NCBI GenBank assembly: GCA_020160935.1 | Contig: JAIUPL010000014.1 | Span: 88,396 to 152,395, forward strand | Reading direction: 5' to 3' | Length of the DNA: 64,000 nt | Source: Bacteroidota bacterium | GTDB taxonomy: Bacteria; Bacteroidota; Bacteroidia; Chitinophagales; Saprospiraceae | Shown: in pieces, positions 26,891-35,098 of the stretch | Numbering within the stretch: position 1 is the stretch's first letter | Layout: each line of letters starts with the position of its first letter | The notes under the pieces: generated by a model | What the model was told of the DNA's origin: nothing | What the model saw: the letters and a program-made list of their open reading frames with translations, nothing else | Database searches by the model: none | Program-made: the position numbers and the translations under genes

Positions 26891-27899
26891 AAAGAAGTCC
26901 TTCTCTCACCAGGTCATGCAAATGCACCATACCCAGGTACTGGCCATTTTCTACCACAAGTAGTTGGGAGATCGAATGCTGGCGCATCAGTGCGAGGGCA
27001 TCGACGGCCAGTGCATCGGGAGCGATGGTTTTTGCATGGCGCACGAGCAGGTCGGAAGCATGGACGTTGTTAAAATCAGCGCCTCGTTGCAGCATCCTGC
27101 GCAAATCGCCATCGGTAATGATACCCAGCAATTGTTGGTGATCGTCGAGTACAGCCGTGGCGCCGAGGCGCTTGGAGGTAATTTCCAGGATAATTTCCTG
27201 TAAACCGGCATGAAGTGAAATAGCCGGCCGCTCGTGCAGGGCGTACAGATCGCGCACCCGAAGGTAAAGTTGTTTGCCGAGTGCGCCACCCGGGTGAAAT
27301 TTTCCAAAATCCTCGGGAGAAAAACCCTTGCGTGCCAGCAGTGCCACAGCCAATGCGTCGCCGAGAGCCATTTGTGCCGTGGTGCTGGCTGTAGGCGCCA
27401 GGTTGTTGGGGTCGGCCTCCTGCTCCACAGGCGTCCACAGCAGGTAGTCGGCCTGGCGGCCCAGCGTACTGTTTTTCTGCGCCGTCATGGCAATAAGCGG
27501 ATTCCCGAAATTTTTAAGCAGCGGGATCAGCACCTTGATTTCCGAACTTTCACCGCTTTTTGACAGGCACATCACGAGGTCGAACGAGCGGATCATACCC
27601 AGGTCGCCATGAATGGCATCGGCAGCATGCAGGAACAGCGAAGGTGTTCCGGTGGAATTGAGCGTGGCCACGATTTTTTGTGCCACAATAGCGCTTTTGC
27701 CAATACCTGTTACAATCAGCCGGCCCTGCGAAGCAGCAATAGCCTCTACGCAGCGCACAAAGTCGGACGACTCCGTGAGCGAGGCTTCCAGCGCCGCCAG
27801 GGCATCTGCTTCGATGCGGATGGTTTTGCGCGCCAGTTCGAGAATGTTTCCGTTTTCCAAAAAAATTTGTTTTTTCGCCGCAAAACTATCCACATCCAT
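26889..27899 (-). CDS. kdsD: Arabinose-5-phosphate isomerase (KpsF/GutQ/KdsD family)
   Basis: 336 residues. Isomerises ribulose-5-phosphate to arabinose-5-phosphate, the first step of Kdo synthesis for lipopolysaccharide. SIS domain about 45-180 (RLIVTGIGKSAIVAQKIVATLNSTGTPS, SKSGESSEI, TASTTAQMALGDALA), then two CBS domains from about 215 (VRDLYA, GIITDGDLRRML, QLLVVENGQYLGMVHLHDLV). ATG 27899 is 7 bases from a divergent ATG. A TAGTTTTGC box lies within the first codons (27888-27881). If that is the real promoter, the start would be the TTG of LENGN, 14 codons later. Confidence 0.92.
   Translation of the reverse strand: MDVDSFAAKKQIFLENGNILELARKTIRIEADALAALEASLTESSDFVRCVEAIAASQGRLIVTGIGKSAIVAQKIVATLNSTGTPSLFLHAADAIHGDLGMIRSFDLVMCLSKSGESSEIKVLIPLLKNFGNPLIAMTAQKNSTLGRQADYLLWTPVEQEADPNNLAPTASTTAQMALGDALAVALLARKGFSPEDFGKFHPGGALGKQLYLRVRDLYALHERPAISLHAGLQEIILEITSKRLGATAVLDDHQQLLGIITDGDLRRMLQRGADFNNVHASDLLVRHAKTIAPDALAVDALALMRQHSISQLLVVENGQYLGMVHLHDLVREGLL
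27881..27888 (-). promoter_or_regulatory. -7-like box inside the 5' end of kdsD
   Basis: TAGTTTTG followed by CGGCG, the extended Bacteroidota form, about 11 bases inside the annotated reading frame. No -33 box at normal spacing. It either marks a later start codon or is chance. Confidence 0.3.
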
Positions 27900-27906
27900 T
27901 CAAGTC

Positions 27907-28266
27907 ATGCGCATCCTCCACCTTTTTATTTGCCTGGTTTTTCTGCTTTTTGCCGGCTGGCAATACAATGATCCCGACCCGTATATCTGGATACCCATCT
28001 ATGGCTTCGTCGCCCTGGAATACGGACTGGCCGTTTTTGGCAAACAATTGCCTTATTCCGTACTGCTTGCAGGAACCGGCATTATTGCCATCTATCTGCT
28101 TTCTTATATCCCGGATGTGTACAACTGGATAAAAATGGGCGAACCCAGCATTGTGGAGACCATGAAAGCCGATCGGCCCTGGGTGGAACTCACGCGGGAA
28201 GGGCTGGGATTGCTGCTTTGTGTGCTTTTTCTGGGCTGGCGCATCGCACGCCGACGCCGGGCCTGA
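27907..28266 (+). CDS. TMEM220-family small membrane protein
   Basis: 119 residues with about four hydrophobic segments: MRILHLFICLVFLLFAGWQ, PIYGFVALEYGLAVFG, LLAGTGIIAIYLLSYIP and GLGLLLCVLFLGWRI. The WQYNDPDPYIWIPIYG motif after the first helix is the hallmark of the transmembrane 220 family; function unknown. ATG 27907 gives the family start; upstream frame lies antisense inside kdsD. Only 7 bases separate it from kdsD, so the two must have overlapping control regions. Confidence 0.8.
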   Translation: MRILHLFICLVFLLFAGWQYNDPDPYIWIPIYGFVALEYGLAVFGKQLPYSVLLAGTGIIAIYLLSYIPDVYNWIKMGEPSIVETMKADRPWVELTREGLGLLLCVLFLGWRIARRRRA

Positions 28267-28469
28267 AAACTTTAACCAAATTATGTTTTATAGGAAATTT
28301 TAATTTGGTCAAAAATTTCATTTTAATATTAGCATTTTTTCGCCTGCTCCAAACATAATACGGTAATTCAAGACACCTTCTGCGCAATACCAAATTATTG
28401 CCTGAACATTTGCATTTTGTTTGAAAATTTCTGGTAGAGAAATGAGAAGAATTACAACTTTTTTTTTTC

Positions 28470-28477
28470 TATCTTTG
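28470..28477 (+). promoter_or_regulatory. -7 box upstream of recQ or a small RNA
   Basis: TATCTTTG followed by GCGGC, preceded by a run of T. An exact match to TAnnTTTG; no clear -33 TTTG. Predicted transcription start near 28483. Confidence 0.5.
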
Positions 28478-28503
28478 GCGGCTTTTTCAAAAAAGGCTCC
28501 TGG

Positions 28504-28540
28504 AAACAACGGGGTGACTACCACAGTCACCCCGTTGTTT
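28504..28540 (+). terminator. Perfect 16-bp hairpin, terminator or sRNA 3' end
   Basis: AAACAACGGGGTGACT / ACCAC loop / AGTCACCCCGTTGTTT. Its 3' side ends GTTGTTTATCC, so it can terminate in either direction. It lies about 20-60 bases after the predicted start at 28483, which would define an RNA of about 60 nt or an attenuator for recQ. Confidence 0.65.
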
Positions 28541-28736
28541 ATCCAGAACGGTCGCTAAAACAATCGGTGAATTTTTTGTGTAAAAAATTCCGCCAGAGGG
28601 GATGAAGTTATTTCAGAAATCCCTTAATTTCATCGGCCGAAATGATTCACCCTGACCGGAAAGCGAACAGGGATTCTTTCACACTGAGCACGGCATACAT
28701 ACACTACCGGACAGATAAAATAATCAGATTTAGCAG

Positions 28737-30947
28737 ATGTCAGCGATTGCAACTGAACACGACTTAATCACCGAAAGCCTTCAGAAATATTTCGGTTTTG
28801 ATTCCTTCAAAGGCGACCAGCGCGCCATCATCCAGAGTTTGCTTGAAGGAAATGATACTTTTGTTATCATGCCTACCGGCGGCGGCAAAAGCCTTTGCTA
28901 CCAATTGCCCGCCCTCATGCTACCGGGTACCGCTATTATTATTAGTCCGCTGATCGCTCTGATGAAAAACCAGGTCGACTCCATTCGCGGATACTCGGAA
29001 GAAGATGAAGTAGCACACTTCCTCAATTCCTCGCTCACCAAGGCTCAAATGAAAAAGGTGAAACAGGACATTGCCGACGGCCGAACAAAACTGCTGTTTG
29101 TAGCACCGGAAACTCTCACGAAAGAGGAGAACATCGAGTTTTTCCAGAACTGCAACATCTCTTTTGTAGCAGTCGACGAAGCACACTGTATTTCTGAATG
29201 GGGCCACGACTTCCGTCCGGAATACCGCCGCATCCGCCTGATGCTCGACGCCATCGCCCGGGATGTGCCGATTATGGCGCTCACCGCTACTGCTACTCCC
29301 AAGGTGCAGCAGGATATTCTGAAAAACCTGGACATGACGGCCGATGCGACCTTCATATCTTCGTTTAACCGCGATAACCTGTTTTATGAAATTCGTCCGA
29401 AGATCAAGAAAGACCAGACGATCAAACAGATTATCCAGATCATCAAAGAGGAGTTCCGCAATGAGTCGGGCATTATTTACGTGCAAAACCGCAAAACGGC
29501 AGAAGATATTGCCGAAATGCTGGCCGTAAACGACATCAAGGCTGCGCCCTACCACGCTGGGCTCGACCCCAAAACGCGCGCCACTACGCAGGATGCTTTC
29601 CTGAAAGAAGACCTCGACGTGATCTGCGCCACCATCGCTTTCGGGATGGGTATCGACAAGCCGGATGTGCGCTTCGTCATACACTACGACATGCCGAAGT
29701 CGATTGAAAACTATTACCAGGAAACCGGTCGCGCTGGTCGCGACGGACTGGACGGCAAATGCATTGCTTTTTACAACTATGCAGATATCCTGCGCCTGGA
29801 AAAATTCCTGCGCGACAAACCCGTTTCAGAACGCGAAATGGGCGCCCAATTAATGCAGGAAGTAGTGGCATATGCCGAAACCGCTTCCTGCCGCCGCCGC
29901 TTCCTGCTCCACTACTTCGGTGAAGAATTTGAGGAAAGCAATTGCCACAAAATGTGCGACAACTGCAAAAACCCGAAGGAAAAGGTAGAAGTACAACAGG
30001 AAATCATCCACGTCATCCGTTGCATTCTCGATTTGAACGAGAATTATCTGATGAAAACCGTGATGGAATACCTGATGGGCAAGGAAACCAAGGAAATGAA
30101 AGACTTTGGTTTTGCCGACAAGGAACTGTTCGGTATCGGCGAAGACAAGGACGAGAATTTCTGGAGTTCTATTTTCCGCCATGCCATGATCAACAACCTG
30201 ATCTACAAGGAAATAGAGCAATTCGGATTGCTCAAGGTTTCCGATGCCGGCCGTGCCTATATCGAAAAACCCTACCCGATCCAGATTACCATCAACCACG
30301 ATTACGAGGAAGGCGATTACGATATCGACGATGAAAAAGGTGGTACCGACGTGCTCGACGAAACCCTGATGAATATTCTCAAGGATTTGCGCAAGAGCAT
30401 CGCCAAAAAACACGACCTGCCTCCCTACATCATTTTCCAGGATCCTTCGCTGGAGGAAATGGCGACACAATACCCCATTTCGCTGGAAGATATGTCGAAA
30501 ATCGTGGGCGTCTCGCAAGGAAAGGCGCAGAAATACGGACAGCCTTTTGTAGATGCCATCAAAAAATACTGCGAGGAAAACGAGATAGAACGCCCGATGG
30601 ATATCACCATCAAAACGGTGGCGAACAAATCGAAAGCAAAAGTCTCCATTATCCAGAGCATCGACCGCAAAATTCCACTGGAAGACATTGCCCGCTCGGT
30701 CGATATGAGCCTGCCCGAACTCATGGAGGAATTGTACGGTATTGTACAGTCGGGCACCAAAATTCGCCTCGATTACTACCTGAACAAAGTAGTGGATGAA
30801 TACGTACGCGAAACGATTATTGAATACTTTAAAGACGCCGAAACCGATTCGATCGACGATGCTTTCCAGGATTTAAAAGACGATGAAATTACGTGGGAAG
30901 AAATTCAGTTGATGCGACTGAAGTTTTTGTCGGATTTTGCGAATTGA
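28737..30947 (+). CDS. recQ: ATP-dependent DNA helicase RecQ
   Basis: 736-residue 3'-5' helicase for recombination and replication-fork repair. Walker A MPTGGGKS (Lys51), DEAH box 147-150 (VDEAHCISEWGHDFRP), SF2 motif VI (YYQETGRAGRDG), zinc-binding cysteines (CRRRFLLHYFGE then CHKMCDNC), RQC winged helix about 420-520, and an HRDC domain about 545-615 (LRKSIAKKHDLPPYIIFQD). The extra C-terminal part (about 620-736) is usual in Bacteroidota RecQ. RecQ-type helicases resolve hairpins and cruciforms, relevant to the palindromes around it. Confidence 0.97.
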   Translation: MSAIATEHDLITESLQKYFGFDSFKGDQRAIIQSLLEGNDTFVIMPTGGGKSLCYQLPALMLPGTAIIISPLIALMKNQVDSIRGYSEEDEVAHFLNSSLTKAQMKKVKQDIADGRTKLLFVAPETLTKEENIEFFQNCNISFVAVDEAHCISEWGHDFRPEYRRIRLMLDAIARDVPIMALTATATPKVQQDILKNLDMTADATFISSFNRDNLFYEIRPKIKKDQTIKQIIQIIKEEFRNESGIIYVQNRKTAEDIAEMLAVNDIKAAPYHAGLDPKTRATTQDAFLKEDLDVICATIAFGMGIDKPDVRFVIHYDMPKSIENYYQETGRAGRDGLDGKCIAFYNYADILRLEKFLRDKPVSEREMGAQLMQEVVAYAETASCRRRFLLHYFGEEFEESNCHKMCDNCKNPKEKVEVQQEIIHVIRCILDLNENYLMKTVMEYLMGKETKEMKDFGFADKELFGIGEDKDENFWSSIFRHAMINNLIYKEIEQFGLLKVSDAGRAYIEKPYPIQITINHDYEEGDYDIDDEKGGTDVLDETLMNILKDLRKSIAKKHDLPPYIIFQDPSLEEMATQYPISLEDMSKIVGVSQGKAQKYGQPFVDAIKKYCEENEIERPMDITIKTVANKSKAKVSIIQSIDRKIPLEDIARSVDMSLPELMEELYGIVQSGTKIRLDYYLNKVVDEYVRETIIEYFKDAETDSIDDAFQDLKDDEITWEEIQLMRLKFLSDFAN

Positions 30948-30950
30948 GGG

Positions 30951-31098
30951 TTTGTTTTGTGTTTTTGTGTTTTTGTGTTTTTGAAGGGCTTCGCGCTTGG
31001 CATTTGAAGGTAATGGTTTAATTTTATGCTCTATTGCCTTCAAATGCCAAGCGCGAAGCCCTTCAAAAACACCAAAACACAAAAACACCAAAACACTT
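30951..31098. repeat. Inverted repeat with GTGTTTTT octamer arms
   Basis: Outer arms of 8-bp units (GTGTTTTT on the left, CACCAAAA/CACAAAAA on the right) enclose an almost perfect 34-bp pair (30981-31014 with 31033-31066) containing GAAGGGCTTCGCGCTTGGC. It lies between recQ and the transglycosylase gene in the same orientation. Confidence 0.92.
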
Positions 31099-31401
31099 AA
31101 CCACTTAAAAACCCCCAACAATAATTGCAAATAATTTCTAATTTTAACATTCACCTGCTACCTCGAACTGGCAGAAAGTTTAGACTTTTGCAGACCTCTT
31201 TGAACTTTTCGCCCTTGACAGACCTGCAAACATGGCATTTAAAAACCTTTTTGCAGAATAAAAACCACCTTTCGGGCGTTTAGCCGCTCTGTATTCGACC
31301 CACAAACCTGTGCCCCCACCCTGTCGCATCGCAAGATGTGTGTGAAACTGTTTTGATTTTTTCACCCGAACGTTCGCTAAAAAAGTAAAGAGCCTTTTTC
31401 C

Positions 31402-32937
31402 ATGCAGTGTAAGTTCCTTATTGTCAGTCTGGTAGCCCTCTTGTCAACATTTTTTACCGCCACCTTGTCAGCACAAAGCGAAATCCAGGTAGCGGACTTG
31501 GAAGACCCGATCGATACCTCGGATATGATGGTAGCAAAGGGTGGAAGCACCTTTACAGATGCTCAACTCAAAGAACGCCTGTCGAAACTCAGCAGTTGTG
31601 TCGAACTTCGTTCCAATGGTGTTGTAAAAGGGTACATAAAAACATACGTACAGGTAAAAACCGATAAAGCCCGCACCATGCTGGGCCGCCGCCTGACCTA
31701 CTTCCCGCTGTTTGAACAGAAACTGAAAGAATATGGTATTCCCACGGATCTGAAATATTTGTCTGTAGTGGAATCGGCCCTCAATCCAAAAGCCGTTTCC
31801 AGGGTGGGCGCTACCGGACTGTGGCAGTTTATGCCCTACACAGGTAGCGACTACGGCCTGCGCACCAACAGCGCCGTGGAAGACCGCAGCAACCCGGTCA
31901 AAAGCACCGATGCCGCGGCTCGTTACCTGAAAGCACTGTACAATCAGTTTGACGACTGGGCGCTGGCTTTGGCCGCCTACAACAGCGGCCCAACCCGTGT
32001 CAACAGCGCTATTCGCCGCGCAGGCAGTCGCAACTTCTGGTCTATTCAGCGTTTCCTGCCGCAGGAAACCCGCAATTATGTACCGGCTTTTATTGCTGCC
32101 ACTTATCTCTGCAATTACTATACGCTGCATGGCCTTCGGCCTAATGAACCCGATCTGGACGAGCAACTGACCGACTACATCCTGGTGTATGAAGGCATTT
32201 CTTTCCGCGATATTGCCGAAGCCACCGGCATTTCCTATGCTTCTATCAAAAACCTGAATCCTGGTTTCCGCCGCGATTATGTGCCACCTTCTGCCGATGG
32301 ACATTATGTAGTGGTTCCGCAACGCGTGATGCCTGCTTTTGTACGATACCTGAACAGCGTGAGCAGCGTGCGCAAGTACGTTTGGGACAGCGCCGATGCT
32401 ACAGCGTTTAACAGCACTGACACCGGTGATGGCCGTTATTTCCAGACCACTATCCATGTAAGTCAGCCGGAAAGCATCGAGGCGTTTGCCGAGCGATACG
32501 GCGTTTGCGGCGATCAGGTGTGCGCCTGGAATAAATTATCGTCCAGCATGCTGGTGGCTAATCAGGCCGTCATGCTCTGGAGGCCGGTGATCGTACAAAA
32601 ACACACTGGCGGTATCCGGGTAGATGCACCCGGTGCAAAAATCCAGCCCGGCGCAAAACCCCAGAAAGAAACAGGCAAACCAGCCAAACCCGGCGCTACC
32701 ACTACCACCCAATCGACAGTTTCCACGCCGCCACCTTCTACTCAGCCGCGCATCGAGTCGTACCAGCCTAAGGTGCAGAAAAACAACGAAGCCAGTTTCC
32801 AATATCATACCGTACGCCGAAACGAGTCGCTCGAAGATATTGCACGTCAGTATGCAACGAGTGTAGAAAGCCTCCGCAAACTGAATAATTTCGATACGGC
32901 GAAATTTGGCATGCGGATCAAAATCAGACAATTTTGA
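31402..32937 (+). CDS. mltD: MltD-like membrane-bound lytic transglycosylase with LysM domains
   Basis: 511 residues, periplasmic cell-wall enzyme that cleaves the MurNAc-GlcNAc bond. Signal peptide 1-25 (TATLSAQ). SLT catalytic domain about 100-215 with catalytic Glu124 (LSVVESALNPKAVSRVGATGLWQFMP in parts) and AYNSGPTRVNSAI. A LysM-like segment lies at about 250-300 and a clear C-terminal LysM (HTVRRNESLEDIARQYA) at about 466-510. A Pro/Thr-rich linker separates them. The stop codon is followed directly by a heptamer palindrome. Confidence 0.9.
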   Translation: MQCKFLIVSLVALLSTFFTATLSAQSEIQVADLEDPIDTSDMMVAKGGSTFTDAQLKERLSKLSSCVELRSNGVVKGYIKTYVQVKTDKARTMLGRRLTYFPLFEQKLKEYGIPTDLKYLSVVESALNPKAVSRVGATGLWQFMPYTGSDYGLRTNSAVEDRSNPVKSTDAAARYLKALYNQFDDWALALAAYNSGPTRVNSAIRRAGSRNFWSIQRFLPQETRNYVPAFIAATYLCNYYTLHGLRPNEPDLDEQLTDYILVYEGISFRDIAEATGISYASIKNLNPGFRRDYVPPSADGHYVVVPQRVMPAFVRYLNSVSSVRKYVWDSADATAFNSTDTGDGRYFQTTIHVSQPESIEAFAERYGVCGDQVCAWNKLSSSMLVANQAVMLWRPVIVQKHTGGIRVDAPGAKIQPGAKPQKETGKPAKPGATTTTQSTVSTPPPSTQPRIESYQPKVQKNNEASFQYHTVRRNESLEDIARQYATSVESLRKLNNFDTAKFGMRIKIRQF

Positions 32938-33090
32938 GTCCTGAGAACTTAGTCGTGAGTCGTAAGTCCTGAGTCCTGAGTCCTGAGTCCGTAGAGTACT
33001 CGTTTGTACTTTTGGCATGCATTGTCATAAAAGCCAAAAGTACAAACGAGTACTCTACGGACTCAGGACTCAGGACTTACGACTCAGGAC
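32938..33090. repeat. Inverted repeat of GAGTCCT heptamers with GTAGAGTAC core
   Basis: Left arm 32953-33016, right arm 33033-33090, 16-nt loop. The outer part is GAGTCCT/GTCGTAA units; the inner part is CCGTAGAGTACTCGTTTGTA and its complement. GTAGAGTAC is at 32991-32999 and GTACTCTAC at 33050-33058. It spans nearly the whole gap between mltD and the LytTR gene. Confidence 0.94.
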
Positions 33091-33106
33091 TTTAAAACAC
33101 TTACAC

Positions 33107-33877
33107 ATGACCACACGCGCCCTCCTCATTGAAGACGAACCAGAAGGCCTGGAAAACCTTTGCAACATGCTCGCCAAATACTGCCCCGATGTGGAAGTAG
33201 TGGCTACCGGCGCATCCAATGCCGACCTGCTGAGGCTGGCAGCCGACGACCGTGACCGGCAGTTTGACGTCGCTTTTCTGGACATTAGCCTGCCCGATGG
33301 CCTTGTTTTTCAGGCGCTTTCCCAACTCGATGAGGTGGCCTTCGATATTATTTTCGTCACTGCTTACGACAAATATGCCCTGCAGGCTTTTGAGTTTGCT
33401 GCCATCGATTATGTGACGAAACCCATCGAACGCGAAGAACTGATTCGGGCGACCAGCCGCATCCGGCGTAAAAATGCCGATACCAAGGAGCGCCTCGAAG
33501 TGTTGCAGCAGAACTACGCACCCAATGCGCCCAATACTTTTGAAAAGATTGGCATTTCGGCCATGGACGGTGTGCATTTCGTTCGCCTGAGTGAAATTAT
33601 TCGCCTCGAAGCGGAAGACAATTACACACATTTCATGCTGAAATCGGGCGACCGCATCACAGCCAGTCGCACCATCAAGGCATATGAGGATACCCTGACT
33701 TCGCTCAATTTTGTGCGGGTGCACAAGAAGCATATCGTAAACATGAATTTCATGAAAACCTATATCAAGGGTGAAGGCGGCTACCTTATCATGGAAAATG
33801 GTGATTCGATAGAAGTTTCCCGCCGCAAAAAGTCGAATCTGATGGATTCTGTGCGGCGGATGCACGGAGAAATATAA
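33107..33877 (+). CDS. LytTR-family response regulator
   Basis: 256 residues. Receiver domain about 3-125 with acidic residues at DEP, phospho-acceptor Asp in VAFLDISLPDG, the Thr of FVTAYDKYAL and the Lys of YVTKPIE. LytTR DNA-binding domain about 150-250 (IIRLEAEDNYTHFML, FVRVHKKHIVNMNFMK). No histidine kinase lies next to it, so its partner is encoded elsewhere. ATG 33107 gives the receiver start; earlier in-frame codons lie in repeat DNA. Confidence 0.93.
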   Translation: MTTRALLIEDEPEGLENLCNMLAKYCPDVEVVATGASNADLLRLAADDRDRQFDVAFLDISLPDGLVFQALSQLDEVAFDIIFVTAYDKYALQAFEFAAIDYVTKPIEREELIRATSRIRRKNADTKERLEVLQQNYAPNAPNTFEKIGISAMDGVHFVRLSEIIRLEAEDNYTHFMLKSGDRITASRTIKAYEDTLTSLNFVRVHKKHIVNMNFMKTYIKGEGGYLIMENGDSIEVSRRKKSNLMDSVRRMHGEI

Positions 33878-33918
33878 GCGCGCTTTTACAGGGCTCGCAT
33901 TCTTATTTTTCTATATAT

Positions 33919-33986
33919 ACAGGCGCTTGTTTTACATGGTACCGAAATCATTTCGGGCTGTGTTGAACAGGCGCCTGTTCCTTTTT
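33919..33986 (+). terminator. Branched intrinsic terminator after the LytTR gene
   Basis: ACAGGCGCTTGTT (from 33919) pairs with AACAGGCGCCTGT, with an inner hairpin CCGAAATCATTTCGG, then CCTTTTTG. The right arm is itself a 16-bp palindrome (33965-33980). Confidence 0.75.
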
Positions 33987-34098
33987 GTGCCTATGCCAAT
34001 GCTGTTAAATAGAATAACTTTTAAGCGTATTTTAATGATGGAGCCTGGCAACTGTAATAGTTTTGCCAGTGCGAAACAGTCACTCTAACTTCTTACAC

Positions 34099-35019
34099 AT
34101 GCGCATTACCCTGCTTGTATTTTTATTTATTTCATTGTTCTCTTCTGTTTTGAAGGCCCAAACGCCCAATGACGGCCTGATGATGGCGGAGCGAAACTGG
34201 TGCTCGATGCTTCAGTATTCCCATTCCGCCTGGAATGAATACTGGGAAGGAACCGACCGCCGTTACAATGAAAACATCGGTACTGTCAGCACCCAATCGG
34301 TCATGTTTATGACCAACTATGGTATCAGCGACCGCCTCAATGTAATGGCTGCTGTGCCCTACATCTGGACCGACAGCGATGTCAGTTATTTGAATGGCCA
34401 GAAAGGAATTCAAGACCTTTCTGTTTGGGTCAAATACCAGCCGCTGGAGCATGCTTTTAATAAAAGTACTTTCAAAATTCAGGTGACCGGCGGGCTTTCT
34501 ACACCAGTCAGCAACTACGTGGGCGATTTTCTGCCATTCAGTATTGGCTTGCACAGCAAAACGGCTTCCCTGCGCGGCATTTTGCACTACGTACTTGACA
34601 AAGGCTGGTATGCTACTGCACAGGCGGGACATACCTGGCGCAGCACCATGAAATCGGACCGCGATGCATATCTGCTGCACGATGAACTGATTTACAGCGA
34701 CGAGGTACCCGTGCCCAATGTGTTCGACGCAACCGGCAGGCTGGGTTTTGTCAACGACAAGTTTCAGGCCGAGGTATCGTACGAATACATGACAGGCCTG
34801 AGCGGCGACGATATTCGTTACAACGACGCACCATTCCCGACCAACAAAATGCAGGCTGCATCCCTCGGTGCATTTGCCAAATACCACTTTGGCAAACTGG
34901 CGGTGCAAGCCGGCGCAGGCCAGGTTTTCAGCGGTCGCAATGTGGGCCGCGGGACAACGTATTCCGGTGCTGTTTTTTATTTCTTCGAGTTGCCTGAAAA
35001 GAAAAAGGAAGCCAAATAA
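34099..35019 (+). CDS. Outer-membrane beta-barrel protein resembling the MetA-pathway/phenol transporter family
   Basis: 306 residues. Signal peptide MRITLLVFLFISLFSSVLKAQ. The mature part has alternating strands (FMTNYGISDRLNVMAAVPYIW, GIQDLSVWVKYQPL, FKIQVTGGLSTPVSNYVGD, FQAEVSYEYMTGLSGDD) and ends in a strand YSGAVFYFFELP, as in Phenol_MetA_deg-type channels. Substrate unknown. The start at 34099 removes 12 upstream residues not typical of a signal peptide. A TAGTTTTG box lies at 34058. It is followed by a PAP2 lipoprotein gene after 79 bases, perhaps in one operon. Confidence 0.75.
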   Translation: MRITLLVFLFISLFSSVLKAQTPNDGLMMAERNWCSMLQYSHSAWNEYWEGTDRRYNENIGTVSTQSVMFMTNYGISDRLNVMAAVPYIWTDSDVSYLNGQKGIQDLSVWVKYQPLEHAFNKSTFKIQVTGGLSTPVSNYVGDFLPFSIGLHSKTASLRGILHYVLDKGWYATAQAGHTWRSTMKSDRDAYLLHDELIYSDEVPVPNVFDATGRLGFVNDKFQAEVSYEYMTGLSGDDIRYNDAPFPTNKMQAASLGAFAKYHFGKLAVQAGAGQVFSGRNVGRGTTYSGAVFYFFELPEKKKEAK

Positions 35020-35098
35020 ACAGTTGGCATTCAAACTTTTACATCAGGTTGCAAATTTCAAATCAAGCGTTTTCCTACGCATAAAAAATACAAAACTC

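Larger units (their letters stand above)
28267..28736. other. 470-base gap between TMEM220-like gene and recQ
   Basis: No protein-coding gene is recognised. It contains a -7 box at 28470 and a strong hairpin at 28504-28540 (separate entries). Bases 28267-28460 are A/T-rich without clear structure. Bases 28541-28736 should be the recQ leader, if transcribed; it holds no obvious riboswitch. Confidence 0.6.

Noticed and set aside
28318..28530. 70-codon minus-strand frame in the recQ leader gap
   Set aside because: No family character, crosses the strong hairpin and the promoter box; no ribosome site.
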